Below the pieces are notes generated by a model. That model searched no databases. It saw only the letters and a program-made list of their open reading frames with translations, and was not told where the DNA came from. Below, in pieces: positions 54,345-63,915 of a DNA stretch of 64,000 nucleotides; within the stretch, counting starts at the first letter, position 1, and each line of letters begins with the position of its first letter. The position numbers and the translations under genes are program-made. Origin of the DNA: Mycobacterium paraffinicum (lineage in GTDB: Bacteria > Actinomycetota > Actinomycetes > Mycobacteriales > Mycobacteriaceae); contig NZ_MPNT01000014.1 in NCBI RefSeq assembly GCF_001907675.1, positions 1-64,000 on the forward strand, given 5' to 3'.

Positions 54345-55397
54345 CTAAGCGAGTACGGGTTCCCGCTGCGCCGGCGCGGGCAGTCGGGTGGTCGACTCGT
54401 CGGCCGGTCCCGCGGTGATCGGCGCCACGGTGACCACGCCGGAGTAGTCGCCGATGTAGAGGTACCTGCCGTCCGGGCTCTCCACCACGCAGGAGGGATG
54501 CTTCACCGCCGTGAAGTCCCCGATGACGTCGTGGGTGCGCGTGCAGACCACCGCCACGTGGTCGTCGCTGACCAGATAGGCGCGGCCGTCGCGGCTCAGC
54601 GCAAGGCGGGTGAGCGGACCGGCGACCTCGCTGAGCTTGCGGGTGCCGGTGATTTCGCGGGTTCGGGTGTCGATGACGTCGAGCACCGCACCCACGACGG
54701 GGCCGCAGCTGGCCACGTAGGCCGTGCCGCCGTCGTCGCTCAGCGCGACGTCGCGGATGGGTAGCCCGAGCTCGTAAGCCCCGGCGATGCGCGAGCGCCG
54801 AGTGTCGACCTCGACCAGTTGGCCACCGGACGGCCCGTTAATGGCGGCATAGAGCCGACGCCCGTCGGGGCTGATGCGGACACAGTCCACCGTGGTCCCC
54901 GGCGCCGTGGCGAGGTCGATCACCTCGAAGTCATCCGTGCTGGTGTCCAGGACCGTGACGTCGGCGCCCAAGGCGCCGTTCCGGCCGGCGTAGACGAACC
55001 TGCCGTCGGCGCTCACGGCGAGGTCGCTCACGCTGTTGGCCAGCGGATGCGTCGCGACGCGCGCGTTCGTGCCGAGATCGACGACGTCGACGGAGTCGTA
55101 TGCCGCGGTCGCCGTGCTGACGTAGGCGCGGGGCTCGTCGCCACCGCTGAGGGCGATCGCGAAGGGCTCTTCGAGGCCGGCGATGGTCTGCACCACGCGC
55201 CGCGCATCGGTGTCGACGATCGAGACCGTGTCCCCGCCGTGGTTGGCGACGATCAGCCGGCTGCCGTCGGGGCTTAAGCCGGCATCGCTGATCGGGCCGT
55301 ATCCCACCGGAATACGAACCAACGGGCCGTCGCCCAATTCGAAGTTTCGCTCTTCTCCGTGCTCCGGGAAGGCCTTGCGGCCGTTCACACCGCTCAC
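54345..55397 (-). CDS. YncE-like beta-propeller protein (Rv1057-like)
   Basis: The product has 350 residues from the GTG at 55397, which has AAAGGCGG about seven bases upstream. About seven blades are visible, each with the pattern of a short Asp/Gly turn: ISDAGLSPDGSRLIVANHGG, AVSADGRFVYAGRNGALGAD, RISPDGRRLYAAINGPSGG, ALSDDGGTAYVASCGPVVG, ALSRDGRAYLVSDDHVAVV, ESPDGRYLYIGDYSGVVTV. There is no signal peptide. In M. tuberculosis Rv1057 is induced by surface stress through SigE and MprAB. The ligand is unknown. Confidence 0.88.
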   Translation of the reverse strand: MSGVNGRKAFPEHGEERNFELGDGPLVRIPVGYGPISDAGLSPDGSRLIVANHGGDTVSIVDTDARRVVQTIAGLEEPFAIALSGGDEPRAYVSTATAAYDSVDVVDLGTNARVATHPLANSVSDLAVSADGRFVYAGRNGALGADVTVLDTSTDDFEVIDLATAPGTTVDCVRISPDGRRLYAAINGPSGGQLVEVDTRRSRIAGAYELGLPIRDVALSDDGGTAYVASCGPVVGAVLDVIDTRTREITGTRKLSEVAGPLTRLALSRDGRAYLVSDDHVAVVCTRTHDVIGDFTAVKHPSCVVESPDGRYLYIGDYSGVVTVAPITAGPADESTTRLPAPAQREPVLA

Positions 55398-55504
55398 GCT
55401 GCACCGCCTTTGCTGTGTTGTCGGCGCGGAGGCAAAATCGCCGTACTTGCGCGACAATTCGGCCTCCGGATCTAACAGATCTCAGCACCGAAAGGCGCTG
55501 ACGC

Positions 55505-55522
55505 GACTCGTTTTTACGAGTC
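55505..55522. promoter_or_regulatory. Palindromic hairpin in the beta-propeller leader
   Basis: GACTCGT-TTTT-ACGAGTC is a perfect 7-bp stem with a T4 loop, lying 108 bp upstream of the GTG at 55397. As DNA it could be an operator, as RNA a small leader hairpin. Confidence 0.4.
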
Positions 55523-55570
55523 TACCGGCCAAAATTCGCGTCGAAAGGGTCGAATTCCCCTGACGTTAGC

Positions 55571-55603
55571 TACGTCACTCCCCGCGCTCAGGTTCCGCTC
55601 AGG
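55571..55603 (-). promoter_or_regulatory. Candidate MprA box and SigE-like -35 upstream of the beta-propeller gene
   Basis: On the minus strand CCTGAGCG occurs twice with GAA between (plus-strand CGCTCAGG at 55585-55592 and 55596-55603). The join forms GGAACC, an ECF (SigE/SigH) -35 element, and 17 bases later the strand reads GTAGC, close to a GTT-type -10. MprA is reported to bind two loosely conserved octamers in this promoter in M. tuberculosis. The assignment is by analogy. Confidence 0.45.
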
Positions 55604-55775
55604 CTTTCAATAACGCTGTACCGCGGTCGCTTACCCTCAGCGAAAGAGATGCAAACGCCCATGCGGCGGATTTCGGTTTTGCCGCTAACGTTCCCGGTCA
55701 GCGGCCTAGCCGATGTGCAGATTAGGAAATTCTCAGGGTGCGGCCGGCGAAGAGGGAAAAATCACACCTCGTTCG

Positions 55776-56546
55776 TTAACTGAACTGGGTTTTCGGCCGG
55801 GGTAACGCGGCACCGTCGACGCTGATGTCCAGCTTTTCGTTGTAAAACGCCACCAGACCGGCGATCTGGCCGACCGCGGGCAACGGGTAGTGGTAGGTCC
55901 AGGCCAGGTCCGGATGCAGCGCACCGCCGGAGCGCACGGACCAGTATCCCGACGTCACCCCCTTGTACGGACACAGCGTTTGTGTCTCGCTGGGCTCCAG
56001 ATGCTTGAAGGAGACGTCGGTGGGGTCGATGTAATACCTTGTCGGTAAGCCGGTTTCGAATAGCAGAACGGGAGACCTGGTGTCGGCCAGCACAATTCCG
56101 TCCAACTCGACTCGGACGTGCCGGTGCGACCGCAGCGCGTCCACCCGCGAATAGGGATTGCGCGGGTGGCCGTAGATGGGCTCGTCTTCCTCGAACCAGC
56201 GCAACGGATTCCATTCGAACCGCACCGTCCCGGCCACCGGGCCGTCACCGTCGGAGTCGAACACCCGCGCGGCCGACGGGTGGGTCCGACCGGAGCACTC
56301 CAGGGAATACAGCCGCGAGGCGCCGAATTGCACCTTCTGCGAATGATTCTCGTCGCGCAGGAACTCCGGGCGGACATCGGCCAATGGGATGTAGTACTGC
56401 GGGTAGTACGGGACCTCCCACACGTAAAGCGCGGCGGTGGTGTTGAAGATCAACGCGTCCCCAAGATAGCCCCGCACCCGGCGCGGGGCGGGCTCGACCC
56501 TGCCGCGCGCGACGGCCATCGCGGGGTAATCACGCTCGGCGGTCAT
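55776..56546 (-). CDS. DUF427 two-domain protein
   Basis: The product has 256 residues from the ATG at 56546. It holds two DUF427 modules in tandem: the first around LGDALIFNTTAALYVWEVPY and DENHSQKVQFGASRLYSLEC, the second with GIVLADTRSPVLLFETGLPT, YYIDPTDVSFKHLEPSETQT and TLCPYKGVTSGYWSV, the family's hallmark CPYKG. ALHPDLAWTYHYPLPAVGQI and VAFYNEKLDISVDG close it. The biochemical role is unknown. The start overlaps the DUF6295 stop by four bases. Corresponds to Rv1056. Confidence 0.9.
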   Translation of the reverse strand: MTAERDYPAMAVARGRVEPAPRRVRGYLGDALIFNTTAALYVWEVPYYPQYYIPLADVRPEFLRDENHSQKVQFGASRLYSLECSGRTHPSAARVFDSDGDGPVAGTVRFEWNPLRWFEEDEPIYGHPRNPYSRVDALRSHRHVRVELDGIVLADTRSPVLLFETGLPTRYYIDPTDVSFKHLEPSETQTLCPYKGVTSGYWSVRSGGALHPDLAWTYHYPLPAVGQIAGLVAFYNEKLDISVDGAALPRPKTQFS

Positions 56547-56818
56547 TTCTGATCCTTGGCGGCCAGCCCGGCCGGCGCGTTGGCGATCGCCTTGCGGATG
56601 GCGTCGGCCAGCGCCAGCGCGCTCTCCTCGGTGAGCTCCAGCGCCACCCGCGCCGACGGCCCGAGCTCCGGATTGATCACGTCGATGTTGACGGTGTGGC
56701 CGTAGGGTGCGTGGACCGGGTGATCGACATACACGGTCGCGCGGCTGGCGCCGAACCATCCCGTGGCGCCCTTGCCACTGCCGTCGATCCCGACGTGTTC
56801 GGTGAGATAGGTGCACAT
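56543..56818 (-). CDS. DUF6295 family small protein
   Basis: The 91-residue product begins MCTYLTEHVGIDGSGKGATG and continues VYVDHPVHAPYGHTVNIDVI, with a C-terminal helix ESALALADAIRKAIANAP. It matches my memory of the DUF6295 family. His residues in VDHPVHAP and GHT could bind metal. There is no signal or membrane segment. ATGA overlap with the DUF427 gene and a 12-bp gap from the following hydrolase stop imply a single transcript of three genes. Function unknown. Confidence 0.8.
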   Translation of the reverse strand: MCTYLTEHVGIDGSGKGATGWFGASRATVYVDHPVHAPYGHTVNIDVINPELGPSARVALELTEESALALADAIRKAIANAPAGLAAKDQK

Positions 56819-56830
56819 GACCGGCGAGAC

Positions 56831-57586
56831 CTAACCTTTCAGATGGGTGGCGAAGAAGTCGTCGATGCGCCGCCAGCCGTCGACCGCCGCCTCGGGCCGG
56901 TAGGCGGGCCGATCGACGGAGAAGAACGAGTGGCCCGCGCCTTCGTAGGAGTGGAACTCGTGCGGCTTGTTCAGCCTGTTCAGCTCGTCGTCCAGCACGG
57001 CCACCGCGGGCGGCGCCGGGAATCGGTCGTCGAGCCCGAACAGGCCCAGCAGCGGGCAACTGAGGTTCGGCGCCAGCTGCAGGATCGGTTTCATGGCCTT
57101 GGGCATGCCCTCCGGCGGATCCTCGACGATGAACGCGCCATAGCAGTCCACCGCGGCATCAAACGGCAGCGAACACGCCGCCAGGTACGCGTGCCGCCCG
57201 CCCGAGCAGTGCCCGATGACGCCGAACTTGCCGTTGGCGCCGGGCAATGAGCGCAGGTGCTCGACCGCGCCGGCCACGTCGCCGACCAGACGTTCGTCGG
57301 GCACGCCGCCCGCCGCCCGCGCCGCCGCGGCCGCGTCGTCCGGCGACGCGCCCGGCGCCTCACGCGAATAGAGGTTCGGGGCCACGGCGTGGAGGCCGTT
57401 GACGGCGAGCCGCCGCACGAACTCCTTGGTCTCGCGGTCATAGCCGGGCATGTGATGAATCCACACGACCCCGCCGCGCGCCCCCTCGGCGAGCGGTGTC
57501 GCCCGGTAGGCCTCGATCTCGTCGGCGCCGTGGCCGGTGATGGTGATCGTTTCCGCACGGATGGCGTCTGGGCTGATCGCGTTCAT
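56831..57586 (-). CDS. Dienelactone hydrolase-family protein
   Basis: The product has 251 residues from the ATG at 57586, with AGAGGAG seven bases upstream. GVVWIHHMPGYDRETKEFVR is the first strand, FGVIGHCSGGRHAYLAAC the nucleophile elbow with Cys (GHCSGG, ~residue 124), GLFGLDDRFPAPPAVAVLDD the Asp and EGAGHSFFSVDRPAYRP the His. The Cys-Asp-His triad is complete. It leads the three-gene unit with DUF6295 and DUF427. Confidence 0.9.
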   Translation of the reverse strand: MNAISPDAIRAETITITGHGADEIEAYRATPLAEGARGGVVWIHHMPGYDRETKEFVRRLAVNGLHAVAPNLYSREAPGASPDDAAAAARAAGGVPDERLVGDVAGAVEHLRSLPGANGKFGVIGHCSGGRHAYLAACSLPFDAAVDCYGAFIVEDPPEGMPKAMKPILQLAPNLSCPLLGLFGLDDRFPAPPAVAVLDDELNRLNKPHEFHSYEGAGHSFFSVDRPAYRPEAAVDGWRRIDDFFATHLKG

Positions 57587-57696
57587 TCGCGACTCCTCTT
57601 GGGGCTCCCTCATTGACCGCAACCGGACGGGGAGCGCGTGCGGCTGGCCGCGGCCCGCCCCGCCGGAACCCAACGTAGCGGAACGCCCGTGCGCCG

Positions 57697-58479
57697 TCAG
57701 CGCCGCTTGTCGCGCACCTTGTACGTCGAGGGCCACGACTTTCGGGACTCGTCTCCGGTCAACGGGGTGCCCATCCCTCCGACCTTCACGTTGTAGGCCT
57801 CCTTGCCCGGACCGACCTCTCGATTCGCGTGCTCCTGGGCAAGGAAGTACAGCTCGTCGATCGTGGCCTCGTCGTAGGCGACGAACGAGGTCTCGCGGGC
57901 CACGTCGTCGATCCCGGCGAGCATCCGCTCGGGCAGCGCCCGCGACGCCAGCGCGGCCACGCCGAACAGCGCGAGGGGGATGAGCCAGTAGCACAGGTAC
58001 GACAACGGAGTCCTAGTGTCCAGGAGGGTGGCGTCCCCCCGCGTGATCGGCGGGATCGCCGACGACACGGCCATGACGGCCAGGGCCCCCACCCACATCC
58101 AGCTCACGACGCTGACGACGCGCCTGAACAGCTCGGTCGTGCGCACGTCTGCGGGCTGCTCCGCGGCGGCGAACGCGTGCACGAACGGCTTGCCCGTCAG
58201 CGCCCCGACCAGCGCCACCACCAGCAAACCGGCGACGCTCAGCGGCAGTATCCACCGCTGAGAGAACCAGTCACCCAGCGCGAAAGTCAGCCCCGTCAAC
58301 ACCACAAAGACTGCGGCGGAACCGATTTCGAGCGTCCGCTCCGGCTTGCCGGTGAGACTTCCGATCGCCAGTGCGACGGCCGCGACGGCCAGCCCGACCA
58401 GCGCGGCGGCAGGCAACGGGACGTTACCGACGAGCACCCAATAGACGATCCACGGCGCAAGACCAGACAGCATGCCCAC
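57697..58479 (-). CDS. Polytopic membrane protein of unknown function
   Basis: The 260-residue product has about six membrane helices (LAPWIVYWVLVGNVPLPAAA; AALVGLAVAAVALAIGSL; AAVFVVLTGLTFALGDW; ILPLSVAGLLVVALVGAL; VVSVVSWMWVGALAVMAVSS; YLCYWLIPLALFGVAALASR). A soluble C-terminal tail of ~65 residues is charged (YDEATIDELYFLAQEHANRE; SWPSTYKVRDKRR). GTG (58479) or ATG (58473) may start it. No motif is recognised. Confidence 0.75.
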   Translation of the reverse strand: MGMLSGLAPWIVYWVLVGNVPLPAAALVGLAVAAVALAIGSLTGKPERTLEIGSAAVFVVLTGLTFALGDWFSQRWILPLSVAGLLVVALVGALTGKPFVHAFAAAEQPADVRTTELFRRVVSVVSWMWVGALAVMAVSSAIPPITRGDATLLDTRTPLSYLCYWLIPLALFGVAALASRALPERMLAGIDDVARETSFVAYDEATIDELYFLAQEHANREVGPGKEAYNVKVGGMGTPLTGDESRKSWPSTYKVRDKRR

Positions 58480-58719
58480 GGGGGGTCAGTGTATGAGTGA
58501 CGATTTGCGCGGGTCCCGGCGGCCGGGTCGAAAATTTGGTCCGCCACCTGGGGCCCGCCGCGACGGGTGTCTTCGGCCGCCGGATCCCCGTGGCATCCGC
58601 TGTTTCCCGGCTTACCGAGGAACGCCATCAAGGCCGGCCTGGTCGATCACACGGCCCGTCGCGACGAATCGGGCCGCGCACGCCATCGCCGCCCTTCGCC
58701 CGGGCCTAGGCGTGAACCG

Positions 58720-60003
<1,284 letters not shown>

Positions 60004-60017
60004 TTATGGCCTCCGCA

Positions 60018-60383
60018 CTACATCAACGGGGGCCCCGGGACCAGCCAGATCAGCGAACTGTCGATGAGCCCCCGGTACTGCGGGCAGTAGGCGGCCACGG
60101 ACAGGCCGACGAAGTAGCTGGCTTCCTTCATCGAGAGATCGGTGTCGCGCTTCACCTTCATCGCCAGCACGCTTGCGTTCGCATTGTTGTCGAACCCGGT
60201 GCACACCCGGTGGGCCATCGCGATCGCGACACCTTGGTCTCGGACTTCGATCCCGTAGTTCGCGAGCGACGCGATGAACGCGTCGTCACCCGGGTCGGCC
60301 GACGCAGGCGCCGCCGGAAGCAGTCCGAGGACCGAGAGCAGCACGGCGCCGACCGTCGGCCACTTCCATGGACGGACGTTCAT
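60018..60383 (-). CDS. Secreted DUF732 protein
   Basis: The 121-residue product has a cleavable signal peptide (VGAVLLSVLGLLPAAPASA, cut before DPGDDAF). The DUF732 helical domain has DAFIASLANYGIEVRDQGVA, AHRVCTGFDNNANASVL and SYFVGLSVAAYCPQYRGLID. The two conserved Cys should form a disulfide. This family is numerous in mycobacteria and its function is unknown. Confidence 0.88.
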   Translation of the reverse strand: MNVRPWKWPTVGAVLLSVLGLLPAAPASADPGDDAFIASLANYGIEVRDQGVAIAMAHRVCTGFDNNANASVLAMKVKRDTDLSMKEASYFVGLSVAAYCPQYRGLIDSSLIWLVPGPPLM

Positions 60384-60538
60384 ACCGGTGTTGCGCCGAT
60401 CAGCCCGAGGCCGACTGGGACTTCGCGATTCATTTCTCGGCCTCCCGGGCCTTCGTGTGATCTCATTGTCAGCCCCGCCCGCCGCGGGCTGTAGGGGCCA
60501 AGGTCCTCCCCTGCTGGACCCTTCGTCGCCTATCGCAG

Positions 60539-61018
60539 TCAGGCGGGCCCGTTGACGATGCGATCGCGGATGCTGGTGGCGGTCGTGAGATGCCCTTCGG
60601 CGGAGTTCATGAATTCGCCGGCGTGGCGCGCCTCGTTGGTGTCTTTGTCCTCGACCGCGGCGACGCAGAAGTGGGAGGCGGCATCGAAGTCGTCGAGGCT
60701 GGCTTGCAGCGCGTCGGTCAGTTCTTTGTCAGGCGAGGGCAAGTGGCCCTGGAGGAAGCTCGCCGCGTCATGACCCTCGTGGCAGGCGGCCCCGAGAGCG
60801 GCGTAGTCATGCTCACCGATGGCAAAAGTCGCCTTGCCCATGGCGATCCCCAGGTCTTGCATGTGGTCCTTGGTCTGTTCGACCCATCCGCGCACGGCCT
60901 GAGCATGGGACGTGCTCGTGGTGGTCGTGCCGCCACCGCCGTTGCGATTTCCAGCGGAGCAGCCGCCGACGAAGAGAACCACCGCCGCTGCGCCCGCCAT
61001 GGCTTGCTTGATCACCAC
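60539..61018 (-). CDS. Putative lipoprotein with helical domain
   Basis: The 159-residue product has a short signal (AMAGAAAVVLFVGGCSAG) with a lipobox VGGC, lipid-modified Cys about residue 20. A Gly/Thr/Ser-rich linker leads to a helical domain (HAQAVRGWVEQTKDHMQDL; EHDYAALGAACHEGHDAASF; LQASLDDFDAASHFCVAAVE). Two GTGs three bases apart (61018, 61015) follow AGGAGG, and the second is better spaced. It lies 165 bp downstream of the exporter on the same strand. Confidence 0.82.
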   Translation of the reverse strand: MVIKQAMAGAAAVVLFVGGCSAGNRNGGGGTTTTSTSHAQAVRGWVEQTKDHMQDLGIAMGKATFAIGEHDYAALGAACHEGHDAASFLQGHLPSPDKELTDALQASLDDFDAASHFCVAAVEDKDTNEARHAGEFMNSAEGHLTTATSIRDRIVNGPA

Positions 61019-61182
61019 CGGCCTCCTAAACCCTGTCTCGGTGATCTTCGTGTCCGGCGGCGCCGGCTAGACAGGGCACAAAGGCTCTAGCTGGGGAAGC
61101 AAGGTCCCCAAATCCGGCGCCTTGGTCCGCTATCCCGCCCGGAGCGCCGTGACAGCCGGTGTATCGGTGATCATCCCAGGCC

Positions 61183-62979
61183 TCACCGTCGTAGGCACCA
61201 CCGCGTGACGCCGGCGAAGAGCACGGCAAGCACTCCCAGCATGGCCATGCTCATGAGCCACGCCGAGCTGGTGTGCTGCCAGAGCGAGTCGTTCGCAATT
61301 CCCGCGACCAGTTTGGTCAGATCGGCCGTCGACGCGGTCGCCGCGAACCCCCATCGTCCGGGAGTCAGCCAGGCGAGGGCCTCCATCAGCGGTCGGTCCG
61401 TCACCGGGATGAAGCCGCCCGCGAGCACCAGTTGCGCCATCAGAGTCATCGCCAACAGCACGACGACCTGATCGCCCGTGCGCGCCAGAGCCGAAAGGGC
61501 AAGCCCGAGAAGGACGGCCACTACGCAAGTCGCCGCGACACCGACGAACAACTCGAAGGTCGGGCTGCCCAAGACCACCGCACTCGACGGGCTGGGCTTG
61601 CCGATCGCAGGCGCCGTGACGATCAGCACGAGGATCGCGGATTGGATCACCGCGACCGCGCCGAAGACGAGCGCCTTTGCAAGAAGGTAAGCCGACGCCG
61701 ACAATCCCGCCGCCCGTTCGCGCCGGAAGACGGCGCGTTCGCCGACGAGATCGCGGACGCTGAGTGTGGTACCCATCAGAATCGCTGCGAAGCTCGTCAA
61801 CGCGACGACGTGCTTGGCTTCGAACGGTGGCGCACCAGGCGCCGGCATGTGGCCTAGGCCGGCGTGGCCGGTGACGGTCAGCGGCAGCAGGCCGACGACG
61901 AACGGCAACACAGCGAGAAGGGCGAGGTAACCACGGTTCGCCGCAAGCAACCGCACCTGGCGGCGTGCGAGCGTCGACGTTTGGCGCCACACGCCGACAC
62001 GGGTCGGTTGGACGTGCCGAACGGGTGCGGGACGGCACACACTGTCTGCGGCCTGGGAGTCTCGCCTCTGCATGAACCGGCGGTGAAGACCGTCCGGGTC
62101 GGCGCATACCTTCGTGAAGATGTCCGCCCAATCCGACGCTCCCAGAGCGGAACTGAGCCGATCGGGCGGTCCGCAGAAAACCGCCTTTCCGCCGGGCGCA
62201 AGCAACAGCACTTGGTCGCACACGTCCAGGAACGTCAACGAGTGGGTCACCACCACGACCACGCGGCCCGCGTCGGTTAGCCGGCGCAGCATCGCCATCA
62301 CCGAGCGGTCCAGCGCGGGATCCAGCCCCGTCGTCGGTTCATCGAGCACCAATAGATGTGGGCTGGTCAACAATTCAACCGCCACCGACACACGCTTACG
62401 CTGGCCGCCCGACAACTTGTCGATGCGGGTGTCAGCGTGAGGGGTCAGCTCGAGTTCCTCGAGCACAGTGGTGATCACCCGCCCGCGTCCGCTTGCGGTG
62501 GTGTCGGCGGGCATCCGGAGTTCCGCCGCGAACCGCAGTGCCTGTGCGACGGTGAGCCGGCCGTGCACAAGGTCGTCCTGAGGGACCATCCCGATCTCGC
62601 TGCGCACTGCGTGCAGGGCCCTCGCATCCAACGACACCGTCCCACTGGTCGGCCGTTGGGCCCCGGCGGCGACTCTGGCCAGTGTCGACTTGCCCGCGCC
62701 CGAAGGGCCGATCACCGCCGTCAAGGTGCCGGGGCGCGCCGCGAACGAAACCCGGTCCAGTAGAACCGTTTCGCCATCAACGGAGAGCGTGACATCGCGC
62801 ACTTCCAGGCCACCGGTCGCCGCGGGCCGGATGCGATTGTCTCGTTCGGCGCACCGACTTATCGGAATCGACCCGAACTGCTCTGCCGGAAATCGCCAAC
62901 GGGCGGGCATATTCGGGGCGGTCGACGCGTCGGTCCGATTCCGCAGGGCGATCGGCATGGTGGGTTTGTCGTTATTCAT
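61183..62979 (-). CDS. ABCG-type half transporter (ATPase fused to ABC-2 permease)
   Basis: The 598-residue product has the ATPase first (~residues 55-290): Walker A IGPSGAGKSTLARVAAG, Q-loop VPQDDLVHGRL, signature LSGGQRKRVSVAVELL, Walker B LLVLDEPTTGLDP and the His switch VTHSLTF. The permease follows (~380-598) with six helices and the ABC-2 exporter motifs (LLVLAMTLMA-like LVLLAMTLMAQLVLAGGFIP). NBD-TMD order and signature are those of Rv1747, but no FHA domain precedes. It should form dimers and export a lipid or glycolipid. It starts nine bases after the CdsA-paralogue gene stop. Confidence 0.92.
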   Translation of the reverse strand: MNNDKPTMPIALRNRTDASTAPNMPARWRFPAEQFGSIPISRCAERDNRIRPAATGGLEVRDVTLSVDGETVLLDRVSFAARPGTLTAVIGPSGAGKSTLARVAAGAQRPTSGTVSLDARALHAVRSEIGMVPQDDLVHGRLTVAQALRFAAELRMPADTTASGRGRVITTVLEELELTPHADTRIDKLSGGQRKRVSVAVELLTSPHLLVLDEPTTGLDPALDRSVMAMLRRLTDAGRVVVVVTHSLTFLDVCDQVLLLAPGGKAVFCGPPDRLSSALGASDWADIFTKVCADPDGLHRRFMQRRDSQAADSVCRPAPVRHVQPTRVGVWRQTSTLARRQVRLLAANRGYLALLAVLPFVVGLLPLTVTGHAGLGHMPAPGAPPFEAKHVVALTSFAAILMGTTLSVRDLVGERAVFRRERAAGLSASAYLLAKALVFGAVAVIQSAILVLIVTAPAIGKPSPSSAVVLGSPTFELFVGVAATCVVAVLLGLALSALARTGDQVVVLLAMTLMAQLVLAGGFIPVTDRPLMEALAWLTPGRWGFAATASTADLTKLVAGIANDSLWQHTSSAWLMSMAMLGVLAVLFAGVTRWCLRR

Positions 62980-62988
62980 CGAGATCTC

Positions 62989-63915
62989 TCATCCGAGGAA
63001 GTACGCGAGTGGGAGGACAACCAGCAGTGAATCGATGCGATCGAGGAGGCCGCCAAACCCGGGCAGCCAGTCACCGGCGTCCTTGACCCGGGCCTGCCGC
63101 TTGAGCATGGACTCGAGCAGGTCACCGAACAGACCGCCGATGGAGACGGCGATGACCAGGCCGATGGAGACAGTGCCCAAGAGGGTGAGGATCAGAAACG
63201 CACCGGTGATCGCGCCGACCATCCCGCCGATCGTCTTGTTGGGACTCAGCGGGGACAGCGGCCTGCGCGCCCATCGCATGCGGCGCAACCCTTTTCCGCC
63301 GCACCAGGCCGCGACGTCGGTGGCCGCGACGGCGAAGCACAGCAGATATGCGTCCGGCCACACCATGACGAGATGGGACAGCGACCAGCAGATCCACACC
63401 GACGCGAACGCGGCGGACGCGGCGCGCCTGGCGCCGTTCTCGACGTCGCCTTCAAGGACGGAGGGCAGCACACACAGCAGCACGATGATGGGGGCGAACT
63501 GCAGCAGCGATGGGCGCAGCCACGCCGCGACCGGGTATGCCACGGCCAGCACGACGAGCACGTAGGTGTCGGCGCGGCCCAGCTTCACCAGGCGCGCGTA
63601 CTCGATCACCGCGACGACGGCCAGTGCCGCGGCCAACCCCGCCGAAGTGCCGTGGCCGGCCCAGACGGGCAGCCCGACTGCTGGTGCGATCAGTACCCAG
63701 GTGCGCCATTTCTGGACCAACTCCTGCTTGCGCGAGGCGAGGACGGCGACGCCCGCGGCCGCGAGGATCGCCACCGTAACCCACATCAGGAACACGGCTC
63801 GCGAGTACATGTGAACGTGCAGCGGACCCAGGTCGATGTTGAGCGACATCCGCCGATCGAGGTGAAGAAACCCCGTGCAGTGGTCGACGAGTGACATTGC
63901 CGGCGGCCGTTTCAC
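62989..63915 (-). CDS. CdsA-family phosphatidate cytidylyltransferase paralogue
   Basis: The 308-residue product has about eight membrane helices and the CdsA C-terminal signature: SPNKTIGGMVGAITG, then FGDLLESMLKRQARVKDAGD and LPGFGGLLDRIDSL. Catalytic and metal Asp residues (DLLES, KDAGD, LDRIDS) are kept. The normally invariant PGHGG is PGFGG here, an atypical position. It would make CDP-diacylglycerol or a related CDP-lipid. This differs from the main mycobacterial CdsA (Rv2881c) by context. The GTG start overlaps the upstream gene's TGA by four bases. Confidence 0.88.
   Translation of the reverse strand: MKRPPAMSLVDHCTGFLHLDRRMSLNIDLGPLHVHMYSRAVFLMWVTVAILAAAGVAVLASRKQELVQKWRTWVLIAPAVGLPVWAGHGTSAGLAAALAVVAVIEYARLVKLGRADTYVLVVLAVAYPVAAWLRPSLLQFAPIIVLLCVLPSVLEGDVENGARRAASAAFASVWICWSLSHLVMVWPDAYLLCFAVAATDVAAWCGGKGLRRMRWARRPLSPLSPNKTIGGMVGAITGAFLILTLLGTVSIGLVIAVSIGGLFGDLLESMLKRQARVKDAGDWLPGFGGLLDRIDSLLVVLPLAYFLG

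Larger units (their letters stand above)
55398..55775. other. 378-bp intergenic region between the beta-propeller and DUF427 genes
   Basis: No protein or RNA gene was recognised. It is less GC-rich than the flanks, and holds the candidate stress promoter (55571-55603) and a hairpin (55505-55522). I looked for a tRNA because H37Rv has a tRNA-Leu and integrase remnants near Rv1055/Rv1056, but saw no cloverleaf. The right part (55610-55775) contains AT-richer stretches without a recognised signal. Confidence 0.6.

Noticed and set aside
55540..55565. Sequence resembling a tRNA T-arm (GGGTCGAATTCCCC)
   Set aside because: The flanking bases do not pair as a 5-bp T-stem and no acceptor, D or anticodon arm could be drawn on either strand.
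58500..58719. Possible small genes on the plus strand between the membrane protein and methyltransferase
   Set aside because: Three overlapping frames are open but none has a start signal or recognisable sequence; treated as non-coding or decayed.
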